Part shown: positions 16,878-24,271 of the stretch, one piece after another
How the letters are laid out: each line of letters starts with the position of its first letter
Numbering within the stretch: the stretch's first letter is position 1
Assembly: GCA_027621555.1 (NCBI GenBank)
Contig: JAQCBJ010000001.1
Span: forward strand, 62,001 to 126,000
Length of the DNA stretch: 64,000 nt
Direction: 5' to 3'
Origin: Bacteroidota bacterium
Lineage (GTDB): Bacteria > Bacteroidota > Bacteroidia > Flavobacteriales_D > Sanyastnellaceae
Notes under the pieces: model-generated
What the model saw: only the letters and a program-made list of their open reading frames with translations
Database searches by the model: none
What the model was told of the DNA's origin: nothing
Made by a program: the position numbers and the translations under genes

Positions 16878-18287
16878 TCACTTCCCCTCGCGGCGAAGAA
16901 CCGTCCGAACCGTGTACAGGAGGATCTTCACATCGAGCAACAAGGAGATGTTTTCGAGGTACATGATGTCGTACCGGAGGCGCTGCCGCATCTCGTTCAC
17001 GTTCTCCGCGTAGCCGTATTTCACCTGCCCCCACGACGTGATGCCGGGACGCACTTGTTGGAGGCGAAGGAAGTGAGGACTGTGCTGGACGATTTGGTCT
17101 GCAAAAAAGGCGCGCTCAGGCCGGGGGCCCACGAGCGACATTTCCCCTTTCAGAACGTTCCAAAACTGAGGCAATTCGTCCAACCGAAGCTGCCTCAAGC
17201 GCTTGCCCACACGCGTGATGCGTGGGTCGTCGTCCGAGCTGAGCTGAGGTTTAAGGCCTTCGGCGTTTTGGACCATGGTCCGAAACTTGATGATCTGAAA
17301 GGGCTTCCCATGTTGGCCCAAACGCTCTTGGCGGTAAAACACCGGCCCCTCCGAATCGCGCTTCACGCGCAGGGCGACCCATGCCAACAACGGAGACAAA
17401 ACGGCCAAGGCCAAGGTGCTGCCGAGGATGTCCATGAATCGCTTCAGCACACGCATGCCTTGGCTCAATCCCACGCGGCTGAGGTTCACCAAGGGCACCC
17501 CAAACAAGTTGCTCGACCGCACGGTGCCGGCCATGTAATCCAACGAGCTCGGAACCACGAGGATTTCCACTCCTTTGCCCTCTAGCACTGCAATCCAACC
17601 CAGCATGGCCTCCTGTTTGGACACCGTTGTGGTCAAGACCGCCCGATCCAATTCGTGGTCGTCCAGCCACCGGCCGAGCTTGCTCAAATCCGCTTCCAGC
17701 TCTGACACACTCATGCTGGCCAAAACGTGCCACCCTTTTCGGCCTGGCGTGTCGTCCAAGTCTTGCAAGAATTGATTGTTGTCCTCGGCCGCGCCAACCA
17801 AGATGGTGGCGAACGCCCAGTCCCCGGATTGCACTTTGGAGACCACACGCGAGGTCCAAAGCCAACGGCCAAGCAGCACCAACCCAATGTGCGCGGACAT
17901 CCAGACAGCCAAAGATTGGTAGTGATCGATGTGGGTGCGAGTCACGTCGTCGAGCAGCAGAGCGAAAAAGAGAACCACCCCGCCGAGGGCCCCCGCACGA
18001 ACCACTTGGCGAACCTCCAACCCGCGATGGCGCCTGCGCACGTCGAGGTACATCCCCATCAAGGCGTGAACGCCCCACCAAAAGAGCGGCACCACCACCA
18101 TGGCGACCCAAAAGTTTGCGTCGGGCGCAACGTCCACCTCCACCCCAAAGTGCCGAGGTTCAATCACGCTTTTCCGGAACCAAAACAACGCGGCCCATGC
18201 TGCGGCAGAGGCAAGGCCGTCGGTCACCAAATACCGCAACCACCATCCATCCCACGGTTGATGATTCCGAGCCTTGGGGGCAGTCAC
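16878..18287 (-). CDS. Undecaprenyl-phosphate sugar phosphotransferase (exopolysaccharide initiating transferase)
   Basis: A 469-residue polyisoprenyl-phosphate hexose-1-phosphate transferase of the WcaJ/WbaP type, which starts lipid-linked exopolysaccharide or O-antigen synthesis at the inner membrane. The N-terminal half has four to five membrane helices and a CoA-binding-like cytosolic domain. The catalytic domain starts at about 270 with RVLKRFMDILGSTLALAVLSP, then GPVFYRQERLG, FQIIKFRTM, LRQLRLDELPQFWNVLKG and EMSLVGPRPE. There is no glycosyltransferase or Wzx/Wzy gene beside it, so it is an orphan initiator. Start: GTG at 18287 comes one base after the upstream stop (TGACGTG); a TTG at 18308 is possible. 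Confidence 0.88.
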   Translation of the reverse strand: MTAPKARNHQPWDGWWLRYLVTDGLASAAAWAALFWFRKSVIEPRHFGVEVDVAPDANFWVAMVVVPLFWWGVHALMGMYLDVRRRHRGLEVRQVVRAGALGGVVLFFALLLDDVTRTHIDHYQSLAVWMSAHIGLVLLGRWLWTSRVVSKVQSGDWAFATILVGAAEDNNQFLQDLDDTPGRKGWHVLASMSVSELEADLSKLGRWLDDHELDRAVLTTTVSKQEAMLGWIAVLEGKGVEILVVPSSLDYMAGTVRSSNLFGVPLVNLSRVGLSQGMRVLKRFMDILGSTLALAVLSPLLAWVALRVKRDSEGPVFYRQERLGQHGKPFQIIKFRTMVQNAEGLKPQLSSDDDPRITRVGKRLRQLRLDELPQFWNVLKGEMSLVGPRPERAFFADQIVQHSPHFLRLQQVRPGITSWGQVKYGYAENVNEMRQRLRYDIMYLENISLLLDVKILLYTVRTVLRREGK

Positions 18288-18288
18288 G

Positions 18289-19227
18289 TCAATCGTCAAA
18301 GTGCACAAACTTGAAGTTGTCCAACCAAATGTTGCCCTCGGTCCCGTCCGCTTGAATGTTGGCGATCAAGCTGATTTCAAACGAACCGGCATCGGGCATG
18401 GAGGACAACGCGGGGTACAAATCGAGGTACATCTTGTTCCAAACGCACGTGCCTTCTGAATCGCATGTGGGATTCAGCACCAAAATCGGCAAACTCCCCG
18501 CCTGACTCCCTCCAAAGACCTGAAGCCCCACCATGAACGAAATGTCGCACTTGTAGTGAAATTCGAGGTAGACCGGGCGGTCATCTGGCAAATCGAAGAA
18601 CTGTTCGTGGGTCACCGCATTGAGCTGTGTGTGGGCGCTGTCCATGCGGATGTACCCGCAGGCTTCCCCTTCAAACACCTCGGAGGGTTCCGTGATTCGA
18701 ATCACCTCGACGTTGCTGTTTGCGCTTTCCAAAAAGCGATTCGCCGACTCAAAGTCCTCGGCCAAAATCACCTTGGTCGTCAGCGCCTCTGTGTCCACGT
18801 AGCCTCCCGCAAAGTCGACCACCTCTTCGGTCGTGGGGTCGCCGTCCATCGTGACGGTGCTGACTTCGTAAAACGGGTAGGTTCGGCGCGTGGCGGACAC
18901 CCCGTTCGCCCGGATCCCAGGAACCAAGGTGTACGTGGCCTCCTCCCCTGCGGGAAGCGCCACCGTGGCCGGCAACGGGTACACCCCCACAACGTCGGTG
19001 GTGCTGTAAATCCAAACCTCCTCCACGCGGTGCGCCGCCGTCCCTTGGGACGGCGTGGTGGCGAGCTCGTAATCGCTCACGCGAAGGACCTCCGGCGCGC
19101 CCAAATCCCACCGATCCGTCTGGCACCCCGCCGCACCCACGACGAGCATCGCCGCAGCGAGACGCGTGAGGATCTTCCGCATGGAGTTGAGCACTTGGGA
19201 CAACGACAACCGTTCAGAGACTTTCAT
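18289..19227 (-). CDS. Predicted lipoprotein, beta-sandwich type, unknown function
   Basis: A protein of 312 residues from ATG 19227, or 297 from ATG 19182. The second start gives a textbook lipoprotein signal ([20 protein letters not shown]). The first is supported by a -7 box ending six bases before it. The C-terminal third reads like a jelly-roll carbohydrate-binding-type fold ([21 protein letters not shown], then [13 protein letters not shown]), a pattern seen in Bacteroidota surface lipoproteins, but no catalytic motif is visible. The gene is followed one base later by the sugar transferase, suggesting co-expression and perhaps a role in surface polysaccharide. That link is inference. 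Confidence 0.75.
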   Translation of the reverse strand: MKVSERLSLSQVLNSMRKILTRLAAAMLVVGAAGCQTDRWDLGAPEVLRVSDYELATTPSQGTAAHRVEEVWIYSTTDVVGVYPLPATVALPAGEEATYTLVPGIRANGVSATRRTYPFYEVSTVTMDGDPTTEEVVDFAGGYVDTEALTTKVILAEDFESANRFLESANSNVEVIRITEPSEVFEGEACGYIRMDSAHTQLNAVTHEQFFDLPDDRPVYLEFHYKCDISFMVGLQVFGGSQAGSLPILVLNPTCDSEGTCVWNKMYLDLYPALSSMPDAGSFEISLIANIQADGTEGNIWLDNFKFVHFDD

Positions 19228-19233
19228 GCCATG

Positions 19234-19241
19234 CGAAGGTA
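19234..19241 (-). promoter_or_regulatory. -7 promoter box TACCTTCG before the lipoprotein-sugar transferase operon
   Basis: Ends six bases before the ATG at 19227 and 51 bases before the alternative ATG at 19182. If the transcript starts near 19229, the first ATG would be leaderless and the second would have a leader of about 45 bases. Confidence 0.6.
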
Positions 19242-19246
19242 CTCCC

Positions 19247-19576
19247 TCACGCGCATCGCACGCACCGCGAGGCCCCCGGCATCAACATGAGTCGACCTAC
19301 TGGGATGTCGTCCCCACACCTCGTGCACTTGCCGTACTTCTCGTCGCGCATGCGTTCCATGGCTTTTTCGAGCTGGCTTTTCTCTTCTTCGAGCTGACGC
19401 AGCGCGGCTTCGTTCACGCTTCGGTTGTTGATGGCGTCCATTCGGCTCACACGACCAATGGCCTCGCTCGGCGGGATGGGTTTGGTGAGCTCACGGTATT
19501 CCGCAATGCGCTCCTCGACGTCCGCCAGTTTTCGGTTGGCACGTTCGACGATTTGGGTCAACTCGTCCGGGGTCAT
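19247..19576 (-). CDS. TraR/DksA-family zinc-finger regulator
   Basis: A 109-residue protein. The first 80 residues are a predicted coiled coil ([20 protein letters not shown]... [18 protein letters not shown]) and the end is a C4 zinc finger, CTRCG plus CVRC with 17 residues between the pairs, as in DksA/TraR proteins that enter the RNA polymerase secondary channel. The internal [10 protein letters not shown] is the conserved tip motif of the Bacteroidota subgroup. A role in stringent-type control of transcription is known for the family but not for this member. A -7 box lies four bases before the start. It is a single gene, convergent with none and divergent from the transaldolase-like gene. 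Confidence 0.9.
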   Translation of the reverse strand: MTPDELTQIVERANRKLADVEERIAEYRELTKPIPPSEAIGRVSRMDAINNRSVNEAALRQLEEEKSQLEKAMERMRDEKYGKCTRCGDDIPVGRLMLMPGASRCVRCA

Positions 19577-19580
19577 GCCT

Positions 19581-19588
19581 TCAAGGTA
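19581..19588 (-). promoter_or_regulatory. -7 promoter box TACCTTGA for the DksA-like gene
   Basis: Ends four bases before ATG 19576; the last two bases deviate from TAnnTTTG in the same way as the transporter box at 11424-11431. Confidence 0.6.
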
Positions 19589-19653
19589 CGCAATGTGAAC
19601 AGGTCGGGGACAACTCGGATGACGCGGAGCGGAGAAAAGTGTTTAGGTCCTGC

Positions 19654-19661
19654 TACTTTTG
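19654..19661 (+). promoter_or_regulatory. -7 promoter box TACTTTTG for the transaldolase-like gene
   Basis: Perfect TAnnTTTG match 32 bases before ATG 19694, giving a short 5' leader of about 28 bases. It lies 65 bases from the opposing DksA box. Confidence 0.72.
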
Positions 19662-19693
19662 CGCCACGATTCTCTCACCCCCAATCTCCTCCC

Positions 19694-20350
19694 ATGAAGT
19701 TCTTCATTGACACCGCCAACCTCGACCAAATTCGCGAAGCTCAAGCCCTCGGCATCCTCGACGGCGTGACCACCAACCCCTCTTTGATGGCCAAGGAAGG
19801 CATCGCAGGAGACGCGGCGGTGAAGGCCCACTACAAAGCCATTTGTGAGATTGTGGACGGCGACGTCAGTGCGGAAGTCATTTCCACCGACTTCGAAGGC
19901 ATGGTGCGGGAAGGGGAAGAATTGGCCGCCCTGCATGAAAACATCGTGGTGAAGGTTCCGATGATTCCTGAAGGCATCAAAGCCATCAGCCACTTCACGG
20001 AAAACGGCATCCGCACCAACTGCACGCTCATTTTCTCTCCTGGGCAGGCGTTGATTGCGGCCAAAGCAGGCGCCTCGTACGTGAGCCCTTTCATTGGACG
20101 TTTGGACGACATCAGCTCTGACGGCATGGACTTGATCGAAGACATCCGCAACATCTTCGACAACTACGACTTCGGCACGGAGATTCTCGCGGCCAGCGTT
20201 CGCGGACCCATGCACGTCATCGAGTGCGCCAAGCTCGGTGCTGATGTGATGACAGGTCCTTTGAGCGCAATCATGGGCTTGATGAAGCACCCGCTGACCG
20301 ACAGCGGACTGGCCCAATTCTTGGCCGACCACGCCAAGTCCAACGCGTAA
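19694..20350 (+). CDS. Transaldolase-like protein / fructose-6-phosphate aldolase family
   Basis: A 218-residue TIM-barrel aldolase of the small transaldolase group (FSA/TalC). It begins [16 protein letters not shown] and has [13 protein letters not shown], the Schiff-base lysine in NIVVKVPM (Lys87), [29 protein letters not shown] and [15 protein letters not shown]. The family includes true transaldolases and fructose-6-phosphate aldolases; for Bacteroidota proteins of this length, transaldolase in the pentose phosphate pathway is the usual reading. The frame is open upstream to 19166, but that extension crosses the DksA gene and the -7 box, so ATG 19694 is used. Confidence 0.93.
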   Translation: MKFFIDTANLDQIREAQALGILDGVTTNPSLMAKEGIAGDAAVKAHYKAICEIVDGDVSAEVISTDFEGMVREGEELAALHENIVVKVPMIPEGIKAISHFTENGIRTNCTLIFSPGQALIAAKAGASYVSPFIGRLDDISSDGMDLIEDIRNIFDNYDFGTEILAASVRGPMHVIECAKLGADVMTGPLSAIMGLMKHPLTDSGLAQFLADHAKSNA

Positions 20351-20376
20351 GCAGACCTTCCCATTCGAACGCACCG

Positions 20377-21003
20377 GTGGCGCACCTCGTCAAACTCCAC
20401 GACCGCAATCCTGATCCGCGCAAGGTGAAGGAAGTTTTGGACTGCCTTGAACGTGACGGGCTCATCGTGTGCCCCACCGACACAGTGTACAGCTTTGCCG
20501 CCAAGCTTGGGAGCCCCAAGGGGTTTGACCGGCTCGCCCGGGCCAAGGGCATCAAGCCGGACAAGGCCCACTTTTCCTTGCTCTGCGCAGACCTCAGCGA
20601 CTTGAGTCAATACGCCCAGCACATCAGCAACCCCCTGTTCAAGCTGATGAAACGTGCGTTGCCGGGCCCCTACACCTTCGTGTTGCCCGCCAGCAGCGAA
20701 GTGCCCAAGCTCTACCGAAGCAGCAAAAAGACCATCGGAATTCGGGTGCCTGACCACCCCGTGGCTCAGCACATCCTACGGGCGTTGGGCAAGCCGCTCG
20801 TCGTAAGCAGTGTCCACGACGACGACGAGTTGCTCGAATACACAACGGATCCTGAGCTGATTCTGGAGCGGCACGAGCACATCGTGGATTTGGTCGTCGA
20901 CGGAGGCATGGGCCAAATCGAAGCGTCCACGGTCCTTGACTGCACCGGCTCCGAGCCCGAAGTGATTCGCGAAGGCCTCGGCCCGATTGACGGGCTGTTC
21001 TAA
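20377..21003 (+). CDS. Sua5/YciO/YrdC-family L-threonylcarbamoyladenylate synthase-like protein
   Basis: A 208-residue YrdC-fold protein. The KxR...SxN-type nucleotide-binding elements appear as GLIVCPTDTVYSFAAKLG, then LARAKGIKPDKAHFSLL, GPYTFVLPAS and TIGIRVPDHPVAQHIL. In the family this makes threonylcarbamoyl-AMP for the t6A37 modification of tRNA. The HFSLL and PLVVSSVH segments look more like the YciO branch than TsaC, and YciO function is less certain, so no symbol is given. GTG at 20377 is the start with the best match to family N-termini; it lies 26 bases after the transaldolase stop with no promoter between, so they are probably co-transcribed. Confidence 0.88.
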   Translation: MAHLVKLHDRNPDPRKVKEVLDCLERDGLIVCPTDTVYSFAAKLGSPKGFDRLARAKGIKPDKAHFSLLCADLSDLSQYAQHISNPLFKLMKRALPGPYTFVLPASSEVPKLYRSSKKTIGIRVPDHPVAQHILRALGKPLVVSSVHDDDELLEYTTDPELILERHEHIVDLVVDGGMGQIEASTVLDCTGSEPEVIREGLGPIDGLF

Positions 21004-21025
21004 AACCTCAGCACGAAAAAAACGG

Positions 21026-21682
21026 TCAGTCCCGGGCGCGTGCCGTGAGCATGGGGACGAAGGCCGCGTTTCCGTGATCCTTCTTGGTGAATTCGCGTTC
21101 GCTGATGCGGTCGATGGTCCACATGCGTTGGGTGTCGCCGTCTCCGACGGGAATGACCATGCGCCCCCCGACCTTCAACTGGCCGAGCAAGGCTTGCGGC
21201 ACGTCCGGCGCCCCGCACGTGATGATGATGCCGTCGAACGGCGCAAACACTGGCTTGCCCTTGTATCCGTCCCCGTAGTACAACGCGGGCTTCCACCCCA
21301 TGGCCTTTAGAAGTGGTCCGGCTGTGTCGAACAGGGCTTTTTGGCGTTCGATGCTGTGGACCTTCAGCCCGAGGGCGCAAAGGACGGCGCACTGGTACCC
21401 ACTCCCTGTCCCGATTTCCAGGACCGTGTCTCCGGGATTGGCTGCAAGAAGCTCGCTCTGCTTGGCGACGGTTTGGGGTTGGCTGATGGTTTGGCCTGCG
21501 GCGATGGGAAACGCCTTGTTGGTGTAGGCAAATTGGGAAAACGCCGAGTCCAGGAAGAAGTGACGCGGCACCCGATCCATCGCCTCCAACACGCGCTCGT
21601 CCGCAATGCCCATCTCGCGCAATTCGTCCAACAGCTTGCGCCGCTGGCCTTTGTGCATGTACGTGTCTTCCGGGAGTTGCAT
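21026..21682 (-). CDS. pcm: Protein-L-isoaspartate O-methyltransferase
   Basis: A 218-residue SAM-dependent methyltransferase that repairs isoaspartyl residues in aged proteins. It has RRKLLDELREMGIADERVLEAM, VPRHFFLD, the family-specific AGQTISQPQTVA, SAM motif I VLEIGTGSGYQ near 85-95, YGDGYKG and the post-motif IIITCGAP. ATG at 21682 gives the usual length; MHKGQRRK eight codons later is an alternative. A -7-like box (TAGATTGG) ends five bases before the start. It converges with the YciO-like gene and diverges from the DUF4494 gene. Confidence 0.95.
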   Translation of the reverse strand: MQLPEDTYMHKGQRRKLLDELREMGIADERVLEAMDRVPRHFFLDSAFSQFAYTNKAFPIAAGQTISQPQTVAKQSELLAANPGDTVLEIGTGSGYQCAVLCALGLKVHSIERQKALFDTAGPLLKAMGWKPALYYGDGYKGKPVFAPFDGIIITCGAPDVPQALLGQLKVGGRMVIPVGDGDTQRMWTIDRISEREFTKKDHGNAAFVPMLTARARD

Positions 21683-21687
21683 GAGGA

Positions 21688-21695
21688 CCAATCTA
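21688..21695 (-). promoter_or_regulatory. -7-like promoter box TAGATTGG for pcm
   Basis: One base off TAnnTTTG, five bases before ATG 21682. A TTTGG lies about 19 bases further upstream, near the expected -33 position. Confidence 0.5.
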
Positions 21696-21775
21696 CACCG
21701 CCCACTCAAGCCAAATGTGCATGACCTGTGAGCAATTTTCACATCGAATTGGTGAACAGCGCACGCGCCGCCAAG

Positions 21776-21783
21776 TAGCTTCG
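21776..21783 (+). promoter_or_regulatory. -7 promoter box TAGCTTCG for the DUF4494 gene
   Basis: Ends four bases before ATG 21788; one of the set of start-proximal boxes in this window. Confidence 0.6.
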
Positions 21784-21787
21784 CGGC

Positions 21788-22321
21788 ATGGTAAAGCACT
21801 GGTTCAATTGCAAGGTGAGCTCGCGTGCCCTCGACAGCGAAGGCGCGGAAGTCAAGAAGGTGGAGCAATTCGTCTTGGACGCCTACACCTACACGGAGGC
21901 GGAGACGCGTATGACCCACATCTGCGAGTACGAAGGCATCCGTCCGTTTGAGATCACGCAATTGACCAAAACCAACCTCATCGAGGTCATCCGCTACCCC
22001 GAATGCGACAAGTGGTTCCGCGTCAAGGTATCCATGACCACCTTCGACGCCGACCGCGGGTCCGAGAAAGAAAGCAGCCAGCACATTTTGTTGAGTGCGA
22101 CCGACGTGCGCGACGCCTACGACAAGGTCTCGACGCACATGAACCAACTCGGCGTGGGCTACGTCATTCCTTCCATCGCCTTTCAGAAAATCGTGGAAGT
22201 CTTTCCTCAAGACGAGTGGCAAGTGGTGGACGGGCGCGAGCAGCCCAAAGAGGAAACTCACGCGCCCGTCGGACACGACGTCGCTGAAGAAGAGGCGCCG
22301 TTCGAAGCCGACGCGGTCTAA
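21788..22321 (+). CDS. DUF4494 family protein
   Basis: A 177-residue cytosolic protein of a family found almost only in Bacteroidota. It has the expected HWFNCKV start, KKVEQFVLDAYTYTEAETRM and a beta-rich centre (FEITQLTKTNLIEVIRYPE, KWFRVKVSMTTFD). The last 35 residues are acidic and low in complexity (EEEAPFEADAV). No function is established. It is a single gene under its own promoter and converges with the helicase gene with an 18-base gap. Confidence 0.87.
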   Translation: MVKHWFNCKVSSRALDSEGAEVKKVEQFVLDAYTYTEAETRMTHICEYEGIRPFEITQLTKTNLIEVIRYPECDKWFRVKVSMTTFDADRGSEKESSQHILLSATDVRDAYDKVSTHMNQLGVGYVIPSIAFQKIVEVFPQDEWQVVDGREQPKEETHAPVGHDVAEEEAPFEADAV

Positions 22322-22339
22322 GGATTCCGTCCTTTCCCC

Positions 22340-24256
22340 CTACATCATCCAGCTCCACGCGCTGTCGTAAGCATCGCTGTCTTGCGCGTGCTCCAAAAGC
22401 CACCCCAAGTACGGGTCGGTGCTGAGTGTGGCGCTGTCGCCCACGAGCATGCAGGCCATCTTGGCGCGGGTTTGGGCCACGTGAATGCGACGGCTCTCGC
22501 TCAAAAAGCCCACCTCACCCCGGTCGTTGCTGCGCGTCATCGACACGATCATGCCGTCGCGCTCTTGCCCCTGAAAGCCGTCCACGGTGTGGATGGTGAC
22601 GTCCGAGGAAGTCGCGACCTCACCTGAAACTACCCGCTCGCGCCACAGGTCTCGAAGCAACTCCACCTGCGCCGAATAGGGCGCCACAACGCCCAATGAC
22701 ATTCCCGGATGAGCCGCCAACCACTCCGTGGCGCGCTCCACAACAAATCGCGCCTCTTCCCGGTTGGACACGCTGCCCCCTTCCTCCGAACGCTCTTCCT
22801 CAAAACCACAGCCCGCTGTGTCCACCCACAACCAAGGCTTGAGCCCTTCCAATGACCGAGAGGCCACCGCCTCATGAGCCTTCAGTTTTCCGTCGTAGAA
22901 TTGAGCGTTTCCGGCGGACATGATTTGGCTGTGCATGCGATGCTGCACCTCGAGCATGACGGTTTGGTCGGGAAATTCCCCAATCAACCGTTCGAGCATG
23001 GTGTTTTCGAGAGGCCTGCCTTTCAGGCTCTTCACCGTCGGAGGCAGTTGATGAGGATCCCCGCAAAGCACTAGTCTGGGAGCACGCCGCATGGCAATCA
23101 AGGTGGCCGGCGGCAAGGCCTGCGCAGCCTCATCAACAACCGCAACGTCAAACGACACGCCACGAAGCCGGCGATCGTCGCAGCCTACGAGCGTCGCGCA
23201 CACCACGTCCGCTTCGCGAATCACCTTCTCAGCCAGGTAAGCCTCCAATTCCTCCGCTTCCTTGCGCATCGCCCGGGCATCGGCACGAGCGGCTTGCCTC
23301 GCTTCGCGCTGTTCGCTCCCAAAGTTTCGGACGTAGCGATCGGCCTCGCGCTGCCTTTGTTCCGCCTCTTGCCTGGTCTTGACCACCCGGCTGTATTCCG
23401 GCTGTTGTTGAACTTGAGCATCAAGCGTTCGCTCAAGGACGTGGTCGCTGACACGCATCGGATGCCCGACTCGGACAGCATTGAGGCCCACCTCTGAAAG
23501 GCGCTCGACCAGCACGTCCACAGCCATGTTGGACGGGGCTGACGCCAGCACCTTCTCTCCCGCCTCGGTAAGGCCCGCGATGGCCGCGACCAACGTCCTT
23601 GTTTTGCCTGTGCCAGGAGGGCCATGCAAGAGGGTCAAAGGCGCGCGTGACCACACGGCCATCGCAGCGTTGGCTTGAGCCGCATTCAAATCCACTAGGT
23701 TTCCTGGCACAGCGTCTTCAGGATGCGGCGACGCAGGCCACTTCCCCAAGGCCAATGCAGCGTCGCGAAGGCTTTTGAGCTCAGGCGACTCGACGTTGAC
23801 CCAATGGCTAAGTGCATGGGCCATGGCTTGGTAACTCCGTTCGTCTGCTCGGGCATCCACGGTCCATTTGATGTGTTGGATCGCCACACCCTCGGGGCCA
23901 TCGCCCTCGAGCACGACGTCCATTTCCATGCCGCGCATTTTCATCACTCGAGCCGGCCAAGTGCCCCACTCCTCAACGTCTTTGGGGTTCCCGACTGGCG
24001 TCAACAACACCGCACTTCCCACACGAAAAATGCCCGGCAGCCCTCCTCCCTCTTGGCAGCTCAAACTCCACTTCGCTCCCCCAAAGGCGTACGACGCCTC
24101 GGTGACCTCAGCGGGAGACCACGTCAATCCCTCGGCCCGTCGCACCTTCAAGGACGAGCTTGCAAGCACCTCCTTCAGCCGCTGCCTCTCTTCGTCACGC
24201 TCTGCGAGAAGCGCTTGAGTCCACGAAGTGAGAAGGTCGAGCGGGTGGTCGGCCAT
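22340..24256 (-). CDS. SF1B DNA/RNA helicase, IGHMBP2/SMUBP-2-like
   Basis: A 638-residue superfamily 1 helicase of the UPF1/DNA2/SMUBP-2 group. Motifs in order: a Q-like N-terminal OB region; Walker A GPPGTGKTRTLVAAI at about 215-225; motif Ia VLASAPSNMAVDVL; a stalk-like helical insert (QQPEYSRVVKTRQEAEQRQ...); motif II VAVVDEAAQALP; motif III LVLCGDPHQLPPTV; motif V TVDGFQGQERDGMIVS; motif VI HVAQTRAK. Such proteins unwind DNA or RNA 5' to 3'; the cellular role in Bacteroidota is unknown. It starts 15 bases after the T9SS type B gene and has no box of its own, so it belongs to that operon. Confidence 0.9.
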   Translation of the reverse strand: MADHPLDLLTSWTQALLAERDEERQRLKEVLASSSLKVRRAEGLTWSPAEVTEASYAFGGAKWSLSCQEGGGLPGIFRVGSAVLLTPVGNPKDVEEWGTWPARVMKMRGMEMDVVLEGDGPEGVAIQHIKWTVDARADERSYQAMAHALSHWVNVESPELKSLRDAALALGKWPASPHPEDAVPGNLVDLNAAQANAAMAVWSRAPLTLLHGPPGTGKTRTLVAAIAGLTEAGEKVLASAPSNMAVDVLVERLSEVGLNAVRVGHPMRVSDHVLERTLDAQVQQQPEYSRVVKTRQEAEQRQREADRYVRNFGSEQREARQAARADARAMRKEAEELEAYLAEKVIREADVVCATLVGCDDRRLRGVSFDVAVVDEAAQALPPATLIAMRRAPRLVLCGDPHQLPPTVKSLKGRPLENTMLERLIGEFPDQTVMLEVQHRMHSQIMSAGNAQFYDGKLKAHEAVASRSLEGLKPWLWVDTAGCGFEEERSEEGGSVSNREEARFVVERATEWLAAHPGMSLGVVAPYSAQVELLRDLWRERVVSGEVATSSDVTIHTVDGFQGQERDGMIVSMTRSNDRGEVGFLSESRRIHVAQTRAKMACMLVGDSATLSTDPYLGWLLEHAQDSDAYDSAWSWMM

Positions 24257-24271
24257 GGGCGGGCTTGGCGA

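Noticed and set aside
19166-19693. N-terminal extension of the transaldolase-like protein
   Set aside because: Lies across the DksA-like gene and the -7 box; known family members start at MKFFIDTAN.
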